A stretch of DNA of 64,000 nucleotides from Claveliimonas bilis (GCF_020892095.1 NZ_AP024845.1:1984001-2048000), one strand, 5' to 3'. Counted from the first letter of the stretch, positions 18,489 to 27,992 are shown. Translations and numbers: made by a program. The notes: generated by a model not told the origin, from the sequence alone.

Positions 18489-18797
18489 TAGAAATATTGA
18501 ATGAAAGCTATACAATAATTATGTCAAACTCATAGACAAATCCGGTTACATATGTTAACATGTATTCAAAGCATTATATCTTTAATTATCTTTTGTGTCT
18601 TTCGCAGGAACGGCATGTGTTGTTTCCTGTATCTTATTTTCTAAATGCACATCAGGAGAGATATCTCAATGCTTTTGTACTTGTTTATACAGCAAAGAGG
18701 TCTCTTTCCTGAATCGTAAAGAAAATAAGATATAGACAGGGAATGAACGGACAGCAGAGAAAACACCTCTTTGCAAAATTAGAAAAAGGAGGCGCCT
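18489..18797 (+). other. Intergenic region before the Rpn-family gene
   Basis: About 310 bases without a gene. The only structure I see is an inverted repeat, GCAAAGAGGT (18692-18701) and ACCTCTTTGC (18765-18774), 63 bases apart, just upstream of the next gene's ribosome site. It may fold in the leader of that gene. No clear promoter is recognised. Confidence 0.4.
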
Positions 18798-19706
18798 ATG
18801 GGAAAGGCGGCAAAAGGAACTGCAAAATTTAAGACGCTAAAAGAAGAGCAGGAGATTGACCTCCGGTATGAGAAATACAAAAATATTATTGCAGAGCTTA
18901 CGATCATGAGTGATATTTTCATGCGGAATGTGTTAAAAAAGCAGGCGTGTACAGAACATCTCCTGCAGGTGATTATGGGTAGAGATGATCTGCAGATAAA
19001 AGAGCAAATTTTGCAGAAAGACTACAAGAATCTGCAGGGAAGATCAGCTGTTTTGGACTGCGTTGCCTGTGATAGGGAGAAAAAGAGATATAATGTAGAA
19101 ATACAGCAGGAGAGCGAAGGGGCGTCTGCCAAACGGGCGCGATACCATAGCGCATTGATGGATATGAATATATTAGAGAGCGGACAGGGGTTCAATGAAC
19201 TGCCGGGAAGCTATATTATTTTCATTACAAGGGAAGATGTGCTGGGGTATGGCTTACCTATTTATCACATTGATAGAAGGATTAAAGAAGTAAAGGAAGA
19301 CTTCCCAGATGAAACTCACATTATCTATGTTAATGTTAAAATGAAAAATGAGAAAACAAAGCTTGGACGTTTGATGCATGATTTGCAATGTAAAAATGCA
19401 GATGAGATGTATAGTGAAATATTAGCAGAGCGTGTTCGGGAGTTAAAGGAAACGCCGGAAGGAGTAGAGAATATGTGCCGTGAAATGGATGAAATTTATC
19501 ATGAAGGAATTGAAGTTGGGGAAAAGCGTGGAGAAAGAAGAGGAGAAAAGCGCGGAAAGAAGCAGGGCGAGATGAAAGCGAAAAAAGAAACTGCTGTGAC
19601 ATTGTTGGAAATGGGGATGTCTGTTGACAAAATCGCTCTGGCTGTAAAAGAAAGTACGGATTTGGTGCAGAAGTGGATTGCCGAAGGGATGGCAGCAGTG
19701 AAATAG
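18798..19706 (+). CDS. Rpn-family (PD-(D/E)XK nuclease-type) protein
   Basis: 302 residues. It has the layout of Rpn/transposase_31-type proteins: an N-terminal region with FMRNVLKK, then VLDCVACDREKKRYNVEIQQ, which gives the D and E-x-Q catalytic core of PD-(D/E)XK nucleases, then KRARYHSALMDMNIL and a YIIFITREDVLG block. The C-terminal part (about 238-265) is a low-complexity run of K, R, G and E before a short HTH-like tail. E. coli Rpn proteins promote RecA-independent recombination; these genes are often expanded in Lachnospiraceae. It stands alone with AAAAAGGAGG as ribosome site. Confidence 0.85.
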   Translation: MGKAAKGTAKFKTLKEEQEIDLRYEKYKNIIAELTIMSDIFMRNVLKKQACTEHLLQVIMGRDDLQIKEQILQKDYKNLQGRSAVLDCVACDREKKRYNVEIQQESEGASAKRARYHSALMDMNILESGQGFNELPGSYIIFITREDVLGYGLPIYHIDRRIKEVKEDFPDETHIIYVNVKMKNEKTKLGRLMHDLQCKNADEMYSEILAERVRELKETPEGVENMCREMDEIYHEGIEVGEKRGERRGEKRGKKQGEMKAKKETAVTLLEMGMSVDKIALAVKESTDLVQKWIAEGMAAVK

Positions 19707-19779
19707 GCAGACAGGATGCACACGCTGCAATAAGATGTTTACCGCCTTGCGGTATTATGACGGTATATAAAATATTCAA

Positions 19780-19801
19780 GCCCCTTCAAAATGGAAGGGG
19801 C
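19780..19801. terminator. Possible bidirectional terminator
   Basis: GCCCCTTC and GGAAGGGGC form a stem between the convergent Rpn-family and UDP-glucose dehydrogenase genes. T-runs are weak on both sides, so efficiency is uncertain. Confidence 0.45.
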
Positions 19802-19840
19802 CTGAACACCTTTTGATTCTTGGAAAAGATCGAACTTTTT

Positions 19841-21316
19841 CTAATCTCTCTTAAACAAATCTCTTGTATAGACTTTTTCTGCCACATCATCAAGGCAGCT
19901 GTCGTATCTGTTGGCAATAATGCAGTCAGACTTTTTCTTAAATTCTTTCAGATTATTTACCACTTTGCTTCCGAAGAAAGTGCTGCCATTTTCAAGAGTC
20001 GGCTCGTAGATGATGACGGAAGCTCCTTTTGCCTTAATTCGTTTCATGACACCCTGGATAGAACTCTGTCGGAAATTGTCGGAATTGCTCTTCATAGTCA
20101 GTCTGTAAACTCCAATGGTTGCCATTTTTTCGTGGGATGGATTAAATTCTCCGTCTTCATAAGAGTAACATCCGGCCATATGGAGCACGCGGTCAGCGAT
20201 GAAATCCTTTCTGGTACGGTTGCTTTCTACAATGGCCTCAATGAGATTTTCCGGAACATCTGCAAAATTAGCCAGAAGCTGCTTGGTATCTTTGGGGAGG
20301 CAGTAGCCGCCGTATCCAAAAGATGGATTGTTGTAATGTGTGCCGATACGCGGGTCCAGGCAGACGCCGCTGATGATCTCCTGGGTGTTAAGCCCTTTGG
20401 ATTCTGCATAGGTGTCCAGTTCGTTGAAATAGGAAACACGAAGCGCCAGGTAGGTATTTGCAAACAGCTTTACAGCCTCTGCTTCTGTAAATCCCATGAA
20501 TAAAGTGTCGATATTTTGTTTGATAGCCCCTTGCTGAAGGAGTGCGGCGAACTGCTGTGCAGCGTGGCGGGTGTTTTCATCACAGCTGACGATAATCCTG
20601 CTTGGATAGAGATTGTCATACAGTGCCTTGGACTCCCGGAGAAATTCCGGGCTGAAAATAATGCGGTCTGTATGATATTTTTCACGCACGGATGCAGTAT
20701 AGCCAACCGGAATAGTGGATTTGATGATCATCGTACAATGATCGTTCACACTCATAACCAGCTCAATGACCGATTCTACGGCAGAAGTATCAAAGAAATT
20801 TTTCTTGCTGTCGTAGTTTGTAGGCGCGGCGATAATGACATAATCAGCATCTTTGTATGCCTCGGTCCCGTTGGTAGTTGCAGTAAGATTTAATTTCTTT
20901 TCCGCCAGGTATTTTTCAATATATTCATCCTGGATAGGGCTGATCTTATGGTTGATTTTTTCAACTTTTTCCGGAACAATATCCACAGCTGTAACATGAT
21001 GGTGCTGGGAAAGAAGAACAGCCAGGGAAAGACCTACATATCCGGTTCCGGCAACAGCGATCCGATAAGTGCGTTCTACCGGAAGGGAAGAGGAGGACGG
21101 CTCGGAAGAAACAAACAGATCTGTTACTTCAAAGTCCAGTACTTCTCCCAGTTTTTCTATTTGTTCGATAGAAGGAATATAGTCCTGCTGTTCCAGGCGG
21201 CTTAACATTCCCCGGTTGATTCCGGTGAGATCAGCAAGCTGCTGCTGTGTGATTTTCTTTTCTTTTCTCTTACCAGTAACAGTAGAAGCCAGAAGGCTTT
21301 GAGATAATTTTTTCAT
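19841..21316 (-). CDS. UDP-glucose 6-dehydrogenase with N-terminal XRE DNA-binding domain
   Basis: About 491 residues. Residues 10-70 form a helix-turn-helix of the XRE type ([20 protein letters not shown], then [16 protein letters not shown]). The rest is a complete nucleotide-sugar dehydrogenase: NAD motif [15 protein letters not shown] (about 90), [11 protein letters not shown], and catalytic cysteine in [15 protein letters not shown] (about 339). The enzyme makes UDP-glucuronate for capsule or exopolysaccharide. The fusion is unusual and could allow self-regulation. The start at 21316 has GGAG upstream; it stands alone, not in a polysaccharide operon. Confidence 0.93.
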   Translation of the reverse strand: MKKLSQSLLASTVTGKRKEKKITQQQLADLTGINRGMLSRLEQQDYIPSIEQIEKLGEVLDFEVTDLFVSSEPSSSSLPVERTYRIAVAGTGYVGLSLAVLLSQHHHVTAVDIVPEKVEKINHKISPIQDEYIEKYLAEKKLNLTATTNGTEAYKDADYVIIAAPTNYDSKKNFFDTSAVESVIELVMSVNDHCTMIIKSTIPVGYTASVREKYHTDRIIFSPEFLRESKALYDNLYPSRIIVSCDENTRHAAQQFAALLQQGAIKQNIDTLFMGFTEAEAVKLFANTYLALRVSYFNELDTYAESKGLNTQEIISGVCLDPRIGTHYNNPSFGYGGYCLPKDTKQLLANFADVPENLIEAIVESNRTRKDFIADRVLHMAGCYSYEDGEFNPSHEKMATIGVYRLTMKSNSDNFRQSSIQGVMKRIKAKGASVIIYEPTLENGSTFFGSKVVNNLKEFKKKSDCIIANRYDSCLDDVAEKVYTRDLFKRD

Positions 21317-21530
21317 AAGTGATAACTCCTTTGTTATTTTAAATGACAATTCTAGTATTTGAATATCTGCGATGATGAGAATATGATTTTGTAACAACTG
21401 CAAAAATGTTATCACAGGTGAAAATAAAGGTCAATATAATATGATAAAATAGTGAAAATGTCGTTTTTAACGACGAAAAAGAATGAAAATGTGATATTTA
21501 AAATGACAAAAATGGACAAGATGGGAAGAT

Positions 21531-21562
21531 AAAAAGAGACAGTATATTCCTGCCTCTTTTTG
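21531..21562 (-). terminator. Terminator after the 109-residue protein gene
   Basis: On the minus strand AAAAAGAGGCAG and CTGTCTCTTTTT form a hairpin ending in T-rich sequence, about 50 bases after the stop codon at 21609. Confidence 0.65.
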
Positions 21563-21608
21563 GGTGAGATTATTTTACATTTTGCCAGTCGGTTCCCGAG
21601 CGCTGAGA

Positions 21609-21938
21609 CTACTGTGCGTCGGTTTCTACCAGATGTATCTGTTTCTCCAGGTTTTTCTGTCCGTTCTCTGAAAGACCTGCCAGAAGTTTCTCCATGTTCT
21701 CGCGGATCAGTGCCGGATTGTAGGGAATGTCCAGAGCGAAATCACTGTAAGCCCGGATTTTCTGAAAATAGAAGGATGCTTCCTTTTCTTCGCCTCCCGC
21801 ACGGCACATTTGATACATCGTTACACAATCAGTTTCGTCTACATTTGTACATTCTTTGCAGATCCATTTTCCCAGATAATAATATGCCCCGTCAGCTTCG
21901 TAAATAAATCCTGGCAGAGTCAGTAACTTTTCCAGCAT
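21609..21938 (-). CDS. Protein of unknown function
   Basis: 109 residues, which I do not recognise. It holds a cysteine cluster (WICKECTNVDETDCVTMYQMC) in its first half that could bind metal and is otherwise soluble and acidic. The ribosome site AAAGGAGG is good and a terminator follows, so it is probably expressed. It is divergent from moaC, with about 160 bases between them. No function is claimed. Confidence 0.7.
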   Translation of the reverse strand: MLEKLLTLPGFIYEADGAYYYLGKWICKECTNVDETDCVTMYQMCRAGGEEKEASFYFQKIRAYSDFALDIPYNPALIRENMEKLLAGLSENGQKNLEKQIHLVETDAQ

Positions 21939-22005
21939 TTTTGTTTACCTCCTTTGTCCATCTGATGAAAGTATACCATGGAACGGAGGAGAAAGACATG
22001 GAAAC

Positions 22006-22034
22006 TTGTTATTTTTGTTTGTTCCCTATATAAT
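22006..22034 (+). promoter_or_regulatory. Promoter of the moaC operon
   Basis: TTGTTA (22006-22011) and TATAAT (22029-22034) with 17-base spacing, about 60 bases before moaC. Confidence 0.7.
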
Positions 22035-22099
22035 AAGAACAAAACGAAGATTGAGCGGGCAGCTTTCGTATGCCCTGAAAAGAAAAGGGAGAAAAAGCA

Positions 22100-22651
22100 A
22101 TGGAACTGACACATTTTGAGGAGAACGGCCGTGCAGTGATGGTGGATGTCAGCGGCAAGGAGGAAACGGAAAGAGAAGCAGAAGCGGTAGGAAAAATCCT
22201 TGTGAGCAGAGAGGTATTTGACGCAGTCAAGAGAGGAACTGTGGGGAAGGGAGATGTTCTCGGGGTTGCCCAGACAGCGGGGATCATGGCGGCAAAACGG
22301 ACGTTTGAGCTGATTCCCATGTGTCATATCCTTCCCATCACCGGATGTAAGATTACGTTTGAAATGCAGCCGGAAGAATGTGCGATTTACTGTTATTGTA
22401 AAGTGAAAATACACGGCAAGACAGGGGTGGAAATGGAAGCGCTTACCGGTGTGAGTACTGCGCTGCTGACGATATACGATATGTGCAAAGCACTGGATAA
22501 GTCCATGGAGATATCAGGTATTTATCTGCTTCATAAGACCGGAGGAAAAAGCGGAGATTTTCGAAATGAAAAGAAAGAAATCCGTATAGGCGGCGAAGGA
22601 AGAACGCAAAGGCAGGAGCCGGGAGATGGAAAGGAACTGCAAATATGGTAA
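22100..22651 (+). CDS. moaC: Cyclic pyranopterin monophosphate synthase
   Basis: 183 residues. MVDVSGK near the start, the MCHILPITG motif, and the [20 protein letters not shown] and HKTGGKSG blocks identify MoaC. It makes cyclic pyranopterin monophosphate, the first stable intermediate of molybdopterin synthesis, together with MoaA (not in the window). The C terminus carries about 25 extra charged residues beyond the usual end. The start has GGGAG eight bases upstream. Its stop overlaps the start of the next gene. Confidence 0.95.
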   Translation: MELTHFEENGRAVMVDVSGKEETEREAEAVGKILVSREVFDAVKRGTVGKGDVLGVAQTAGIMAAKRTFELIPMCHILPITGCKITFEMQPEECAIYCYCKVKIHGKTGVEMEALTGVSTALLTIYDMCKALDKSMEISGIYLLHKTGGKSGDFRNEKKEIRIGGEGRTQRQEPGDGKELQIW

Positions 22652-23190
22652 TGGAAAAGGGAAAAGAAACAAGCGTCAGATCGGAGAATGGGAAGCGGGC
22701 AGCAGTCATTACGTTAAGCGATAAAGGGTATGCAGGGGAGCGGGAAGATAAAAGCGGCCCTCTTGTGAAGACAATGCTGGAAGCGGCCGGATATAAAGTA
22801 GGAGATGTGATCCTTTTGCCGGATGAGCAAAATCAGATAGAAAGGGAACTGATCTGGCTTTGTGATGAAGAAAAGGTAGAGCTGATCCTGACTACCGGCG
22901 GAACCGGATTTTCTCCAAGAGACTGTACGCCGGAGGCAACTCTTGCGGTGGCGGACAGAAATGCGCCGGGCATTGCGGAGGCTATGAGGTGGATGTCTTT
23001 TCAGATCACGCCAAAGGCCATGCTCGGACGAGGTGTGTCTGTCATCCGGGGGAAGACATTGATTGTCAATCTTCCGGGCAGCCCCAAGGCTGTCCGGGAA
23101 AATTTGGAAGGCGTGCTGCCTTATCTTGAGCATGGACTGGATATTTTGTCAGGAAGAGCCGGAGAATGCGGAAATGGAGGAGAAAAATGA
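22645..23190 (+). CDS. mogA: MogA/MoaB-family molybdopterin adenylyltransferase
   Basis: 181 residues. [38 protein letters not shown] and [15 protein letters not shown] are the MogA/MoaB signatures. The enzyme adenylylates molybdopterin before metal insertion. Its start overlaps the end of moaC, and its stop overlaps the next start (ATGA), so the three genes are translationally coupled. MogA and MoaB are hard to tell apart; the symbol is the likelier choice. Confidence 0.9.
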   Translation: MVMEKGKETSVRSENGKRAAVITLSDKGYAGEREDKSGPLVKTMLEAAGYKVGDVILLPDEQNQIERELIWLCDEEKVELILTTGGTGFSPRDCTPEATLAVADRNAPGIAEAMRWMSFQITPKAMLGRGVSVIRGKTLIVNLPGSPKAVRENLEGVLPYLEHGLDILSGRAGECGNGGEK

Positions 23191-24218
23191 AACTGATTCG
23201 TACAGAGGATGCGGTGGGGAGTGTGCTGTGCCATGACATCACCCAGATCATTCCGGGAAAAGTAAAAGATGCAGTGTTCCGGAAAGGGCATATTGTGACG
23301 GAAGAGGATATACCTGTGCTCCTGTCTGTGGGAAAAGAAAACCTGTATGTATGGGAGAAGCAGGAGGGAATGCTCCATGAAAATGAGGCGGCGGAAATTT
23401 TAAGAGAAGTCTGTCAGGGGGAATGGATGGAACGTTCTGAAGTCAAAGAAGGGAAAATTGAGTTGACAGCCCTTGCAGATGGTGTACTGAAAGTGGACAC
23501 CAGGAAACTGGATCAGATGAATGGGCTTGGACAGATCGTCATTGCTTCCAGACATGGAAATTTTCCTGTGAAAAAAGGAGATAAGATTGCAGGCATGCGG
23601 GTTGTTCCCCTGGTGATCGAGGAGGAAAAAATGGAAAGGATCCGCCAGATCGGCGGAGAGGCTCCTGTTTTTCAGATTCTTCCTTTCCGGAAATGGAAAG
23701 CAGGAATTGTAACGACTGGAAATGAGGTTTACCGCGGACGGATTGAAGATAAATTTACACCTGTTGTCAGACAGAAATTGGAGGAATACGGTGTGGAAGT
23801 AATGGGAAATACTGTCTGCAGTGACGATGCCGATATGACTGCCAGGGCGGCGCAGGAGTGGATGGAAAAAGGGGCGGATCTGATCGTGTGTACAGGAGGG
23901 ATGAGCGTGGATCCGGATGACCGGACCCCGCTGGCTATTAAAAAGACAGCAGATGAAGTCATAACTTATGGTGCCCCTGTTCTTCCGGGAGCCATGTTTA
24001 TGCTGGCTTACTGCCGCAGAGAAGGACAGGAGGATATTCCTATTATGGGACTCCCCGGATGTGTGATGTATGCAAAACGGACGATTTTTGATCTTGTCCT
24101 TCCAAGGATTGTGGCAGGTGAAAAATTATCAGAAGATGATTTTACAAAGATGGGAGAGGGCGGTCTTTGCCTTTCCTGTCCGGTATGCACCTTCCCAAAC
24201 TGCGGGTTCGGGAAATAA
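23187..24218 (+). CDS. MoeA-like molybdopterin-binding protein
   Basis: About 343 residues. The C-terminal half is a molybdopterin-binding domain (AGIVTTGNEVYRG, VCTGGMSVDPDD, PIMGLPGCVMYAKRT). The N-terminal half is shorter than in MoeA. Such proteins occur in selenium-dependent hydroxylase clusters and probably take part in Mo insertion or cofactor handling. The C terminus has a cysteine-rich end (CLSCPVCTFPNCGFGK). The start at 23187 overlaps the mogA stop and follows GGAGG. Confidence 0.88.
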   Translation: MKLIRTEDAVGSVLCHDITQIIPGKVKDAVFRKGHIVTEEDIPVLLSVGKENLYVWEKQEGMLHENEAAEILREVCQGEWMERSEVKEGKIELTALADGVLKVDTRKLDQMNGLGQIVIASRHGNFPVKKGDKIAGMRVVPLVIEEEKMERIRQIGGEAPVFQILPFRKWKAGIVTTGNEVYRGRIEDKFTPVVRQKLEEYGVEVMGNTVCSDDADMTARAAQEWMEKGADLIVCTGGMSVDPDDRTPLAIKKTADEVITYGAPVLPGAMFMLAYCRREGQEDIPIMGLPGCVMYAKRTIFDLVLPRIVAGEKLSEDDFTKMGEGGLCLSCPVCTFPNCGFGK

Positions 24219-24259
24219 ATTTTATTCTGTTTGATCATGTTTGAAACAAAGGAGCCGGA

Positions 24260-25228
24260 ATGGATTTTTACAAAGAATTGCAGCTGAATTTGGAAAACGG
24301 AATGCAGGGAATGGAAACAGCGCTGATTCTGACCGGAAAAATGGCAGGCGAGAAGATGCTGGTGAGAGATGGAGAAACTTTATCTTTCCCGAAGGAAGTG
24401 CGTGTTTTCCGGGAACGGGTCAGCTGTTCGCCTAAAATGATCATTTGCGGAGGCGGTCACGTTTCCATGCCTGTTATTGCCATTGGGAAAATGGTGGGGT
24501 TCCAGGTTACGGTTCTGGAGGACCGGCCTAAATTTGCAGACTGTGCCAGAAAGGAAGGGGCGGACCGGGTAATCTGCGCCCCTTATGAGAAAGCGCTGGC
24601 AGAGGAAAAGCTGGATGAAGATACTTATGTGGTGATCGTGACAAGGGGGCATCGTTATGACTCGGCATGCCTGTATTCTGTTCTTGACCGGAAAGAAGAG
24701 TGCGCCTATGTAGGCATGATGGGCAGCAGAAGGAGAACGGCCATTGTCAAGGAACAGATGATTCAGCTGGGAATTTCGCAGGAAAAAGTTGGCAAGGTAT
24801 GTACGCCCATCGGCCTTGCCATTGGCGCAGAAACTCCCGAAGAGATCGCAGTATCTATTTTGGGAGAGATCATAGAAGTAAAAAATAAAAAGCAGGCAAA
24901 AGGAGGCTATCCGGAAGAACTTTTAGATGGCATCCTGGAAACGAGGGAAAACGGAGAGGAAGCTGTGCTGGCGACTATTGTTTCCAGAAAGGGATCAGCT
25001 CCAAGGAGCGTGGGTACGAAAATGCTCATTTTAAAGGATGGCAGGCAGATAGGAACTATTGGCGGAGGATGTGCGGAGAGCGAGATCCTGCAGAAAGGCA
25101 GACAGATGCTCTCGGATGAAAAGGACGGAGCCTTTCGTCTTGTTCAGGTAGATATGACAGCAGATCAGGCAGAGGAAGAGGGGATGGTCTGCGGAGGAAC
25201 CATAGAAGTCGCATTGGAAAAAATATAA
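24260..25228 (+). CDS. XdhC/CoxI-family molybdenum hydroxylase maturation protein
   Basis: 322 residues. A Rossmann domain comes first (MIICGGGHVSMPVIAIGK about 60-77, then VVIVTRGHRYD and YVGMMGSRRR), followed by the CoxI-type domain (IVSRKGSAPRSVGTKML about 240, GTIGGGCAESEI about 263). In classical XdhC the order is reversed. XdhC binds the Mo cofactor and brings it to the hydroxylase after sulfuration. It lies 41 bases after the MoeA-like gene in the same direction. Confidence 0.9.
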   Translation: MDFYKELQLNLENGMQGMETALILTGKMAGEKMLVRDGETLSFPKEVRVFRERVSCSPKMIICGGGHVSMPVIAIGKMVGFQVTVLEDRPKFADCARKEGADRVICAPYEKALAEEKLDEDTYVVIVTRGHRYDSACLYSVLDRKEECAYVGMMGSRRRTAIVKEQMIQLGISQEKVGKVCTPIGLAIGAETPEEIAVSILGEIIEVKNKKQAKGGYPEELLDGILETRENGEEAVLATIVSRKGSAPRSVGTKMLILKDGRQIGTIGGGCAESEILQKGRQMLSDEKDGAFRLVQVDMTADQAEEEGMVCGGTIEVALEKI

Positions 25229-25232
25229 AATC

Positions 25233-25261
25233 TTGAATTAAAAAGACAGATGGGATACTAT
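25233..25261 (+). promoter_or_regulatory. Possible promoter of the NifX-like gene
   Basis: TTGAAT (25233-25238) and TACTAT (25256-25261) with 17-base spacing just after xdhC. It may give internal expression within the molybdenum cluster. Confidence 0.5.
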
Positions 25262-25313
25262 AATAAAAGACCCACTGGGATAGAAAATGCCTAAAAAGGA
25301 GCGGATGAAAATG

Positions 25314-25709
25314 AAAATAGCAGTAACCTACGAAAACGGAGAAGTATTTCAGCATTTTGGACATACGGAACAGTTCAAAGTCTATGAAGTAAACGACGGA
25401 AAGGTGACAGAGAGTCATATCGTGGATACAAACGGGCAAGGACATGGTGCTCTTGCAGGCTTTCTTCAAATGGAGAAAGTAGATGTTTTGATATGCGGCG
25501 GAATCGGCGGCGGAGCAAGGACAGCTCTTGCGGAAGCAGGCATTGAGCTTTTGCCGGGAGCTTCCGGCAATGCAGATGAACAGGTGGAAGCTTATCTTGC
25601 AGGTGCACTGAATTATGATCCGGATACGCTGTGCAGCCATCATCATGAAGAAGAAGGCCATGACTGTGGCGGGGCACATGAAGGATGCGGACATCACTGC
25701 GGCGAATAG
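25314..25709 (+). CDS. NifX/NafY-like dinitrogenase iron-molybdenum cofactor family protein
   Basis: About 131 residues. The fold is recognisable from MKIAVTYENGEVFQHFGHTEQFKVYEV, here given by its parts: AVTYENGEVFQHFGH, then DVLICGGIGGGARTAL and an ADEQVEAYLAG end. A His/Cys-rich tail (HHHEEEGHDC to GCGHHCGE) could bind metal. Family members bind or carry Fe-Mo-type clusters; stand-alone members of this size occur near molybdoenzyme genes. The start at 25314 is preferred because AAGGAG is nine bases away; an ATG two codons upstream is too close. Confidence 0.88.
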   Translation, partial: KIAVTYENGEVFQHFGHTEQFKVYEVNDGKVTESHIVDTNGQGHGALAGFLQMEKVDVLICGGIGGGARTALAEAGIELLPGASGNADEQVEAYLAGALNYDPDTLCSHHHEEEGHDCGGAHEGCGHHCGE

Positions 25710-25737
25710 AAGAAAAGCGGTGAATGGCAGAAAAACA

Positions 25738-26559
25738 ATGCAAAGAGAAGAAAAAAAGATCGTGGAAAAGTGGGAAAAGGGCAGATTATGCCCTTTTCCT
25801 GGCATTTTGGAAGCGTTGGGAGTCTGTCCTGATGCTGCAGAGAGGATCAGTGTGGCAGGCGCGGGAGGAAAGACTTCCCTTATCAAAGCTCTTGTGGAGG
25901 AATATAATGCCCGGAATATTCCGGCAGCGGTGACGACAACAACGCACATGTATGCAGAGGAGAAACCTTATTTTCTACTGGAGCCTTCAGAAGAAAAGAT
26001 GATACAGATTTTAAACCGGGAAGGGAAAATTTTTCTGGGTAAGAAGGCGGAGGCAGGGAAAATGCAGATGCCGGATGAAGTTTGGATGGAAAAATTGCTG
26101 CAGCTTAACTGCCCGGTTTTGATAGAGGCGGATGGAGCGCGGCGTATGCCGATCAAGGTGCCGGGAGAAAAGGAACCCGTCTTTCGGAAAGAGACAGGAC
26201 GCATTTTGTATGTGTATGGTATGGATGCAATCGGAAGACCCCTTGAAGAGGTTTGTTTTCGGGCGGAAGAGGCAGCTCGGATTTTGGAAAAAGAGATGAC
26301 GGAGCCGGTTCTTCCACGGGATATTGCCAGACTTGCCATGCACCAGAGAGGCAGGGCAAAAGGAGTGAATAAGGCGGTGAAATACGCCCTTATTTTAAAT
26401 AAAACAGATTTGCCAGGAAAAAAGGAAGCGGCCCGGGAGATCTGCGAGATTCTTCAGGAATGCGGATACGAGAATCCTATCCTGTGTCTGGGGAATCTGG
26501 ACCGTCGGTATACACAGGAGTTGCCATCTGAGGGAAGAGGAGAGCATAGAAAGAGATGA
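25738..26559 (+). CDS. yqeC: Selenium cofactor biosynthesis protein YqeC
   Basis: About 273 residues. ISVAGAGGKTSLI is a P-loop-like motif near the N terminus, then AAVTTTTHMYAEE, VLIEADGARRMPIK and the VVPLP-type region around EPVLPRDIARL. YqeC is part of the marker set for selenium-dependent molybdenum hydroxylases. The start is uncertain: 25738 has a weak ribosome site and upstream in-frame starts overlap the previous gene. The end overlaps the yqeB start by four bases (ATGA). Confidence 0.87.
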   Translation: MQREEKKIVEKWEKGRLCPFPGILEALGVCPDAAERISVAGAGGKTSLIKALVEEYNARNIPAAVTTTTHMYAEEKPYFLLEPSEEKMIQILNREGKIFLGKKAEAGKMQMPDEVWMEKLLQLNCPVLIEADGARRMPIKVPGEKEPVFRKETGRILYVYGMDAIGRPLEEVCFRAEEAARILEKEMTEPVLPRDIARLAMHQRGRAKGVNKAVKYALILNKTDLPGKKEAAREICEILQECGYENPILCLGNLDRRYTQELPSEGRGEHRKR

Positions 26560-27917
26560 AAATATTAATAAGAGGAGCCGGTGATCTGGCGACAGGAATT
26601 GCTGCCCGGCTTTACCACAGCGGACATAATATTCTTATGACAGAAAGAGAAGCCCCTTTAACTGTAAGAAGAACGGTGGCTTTTTCCAGAGCGGTGTACG
26701 AAGGAAGCGCCAAAGTAGAGGATATGGAAGCGCGCCTGGTCCATTCTCTGGATGAGGCATATGCAGTGATGGGGGATGGAAATATTGCGCTGATCGTAGA
26801 TGAGGCAGCAGAAATCCGAAAGGAATTTTGTCCCGATGTGGTAGTAGATGCTATCCTGGCAAAGAAGAATTTAGGGACGAAAATAACGGACGCACCGCTG
26901 GTGGTCGGCGTCGGCCCGGGATTTTATGCAGGACAGGACTGCCACTGTGTGGTGGAAACGAAACGGGGACATACCCTTGGACAGGTAATTTATGATGGAG
27001 CGGCGCTTCCCAATACCGGTGTGCCGGGTGAAGTGGGAGGCTACACGACGGAAAGGCTTTTGAAAGCTTCCGGTGACGGAGTGATGGAGCCTTTGATTTC
27101 CATTGGCGATATGGTGGAAAAAGGGCAGATTGCAGCCTATACAGGAGGGGAGCCGGTGTATGCCGCAATGTCCGGAATGGTGCGGGGAATGCTGCAGAAA
27201 GGCGTTTCAGTGGTAAAAGGAATGAAGATCGGGGATATTGACGCACGGTGTGAAAAGGAACATTGCTGGACGATTTCAGACAAGGCAAGAGCCATCGGAG
27301 GCGGCGTTCTGGAAGCGGTGCAGTGTTATGAGACGGTAAAAGGCAGATTTGCCATAGTTATGCTTGCGGCGGGTACAGGAAGCAGGTATGGAAAAGATAA
27401 GCTTTCGGAAGTGCTGGCAGGAAAGCCTCTTTATCAGCATTCCATGGAAAGACTGGAAGCGTTTTGCGGAAGAGAGCGTTTTGTCGTGACGGGAAACGCT
27501 GTGATCCTTGAAGAAGCAAAAAAGCGGGGCATCAGCGGAATCGTAAATCGGGAGCCTCACCTTGGTATTTCCCATTCTCTGCAGCTTGGATTACAGGCTG
27601 TTTTAAGAGAGAAACCAGAGGTAGAGGGTGTTTTGTTTGGAGTGTGTGATCAGCCGGGACTTAAGGTCTCCACGATTCAGAAAATCTGGAATACGGCGGC
27701 AGTACGGCCGGGAAAGATCATCTGCGCCGGCAAAGACGGACAGCCGGGAAATCCGGTGCTGTGGCCAAAGAAATATTTCAGGGAATTGCTGGAATTAAAA
27801 GGCGACACAGGAGGCCGGGCTGTCATGAGAAAATACCCGGAGCAGGTCTATGTTGTAGAGGCGGATGAGAGGGAGCTGAAAGACATTGACCGGAAAGAGG
27901 ATATGGGAAGCTTCTGA
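26556..27917 (+). CDS. yqeB: YqeB selenium-hydroxylase protein fused to a MocA-type nucleotidyltransferase
   Basis: 453 residues. Residues 1-260 are YqeB (ILIRGAGDLATGIAARLYHS, VGVGPGFYAGQDCH, GEVGGYTTERLLKA). From about 264 a MobA/MocA-type transferase begins (AIVMLAAGTGSRYGKDKL, then GVCDQPGL and GNPVLWPKKYF). MocA makes the cytosine dinucleotide form of the Mo cofactor used by xanthine dehydrogenase-type enzymes. The fusion puts selenium-hydroxylase maturation and nucleotide addition on one chain. The start overlaps yqeC. Confidence 0.92.
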   Translation: MKILIRGAGDLATGIAARLYHSGHNILMTEREAPLTVRRTVAFSRAVYEGSAKVEDMEARLVHSLDEAYAVMGDGNIALIVDEAAEIRKEFCPDVVVDAILAKKNLGTKITDAPLVVGVGPGFYAGQDCHCVVETKRGHTLGQVIYDGAALPNTGVPGEVGGYTTERLLKASGDGVMEPLISIGDMVEKGQIAAYTGGEPVYAAMSGMVRGMLQKGVSVVKGMKIGDIDARCEKEHCWTISDKARAIGGGVLEAVQCYETVKGRFAIVMLAAGTGSRYGKDKLSEVLAGKPLYQHSMERLEAFCGRERFVVTGNAVILEEAKKRGISGIVNREPHLGISHSLQLGLQAVLREKPEVEGVLFGVCDQPGLKVSTIQKIWNTAAVRPGKIICAGKDGQPGNPVLWPKKYFRELLELKGDTGGRAVMRKYPEQVYVVEADERELKDIDRKEDMGSF

Positions 27918-27942
27918 TGCAAATTTTTTTGCGGAAAGCGAA

Positions 27943-27971
27943 TTGTTTTTAAAAATAATTTGATGTATACT
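27943..27971 (+). promoter_or_regulatory. Promoter of modABC
   Basis: TTGTTT (27943-27948) and TATACT (27966-27971) with 17-base spacing. The leader that follows holds four 18-bp tandem repeats. Confidence 0.75.
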
Positions 27972-27992
27972 GTATTTGAGAGTTTGAGAAAA

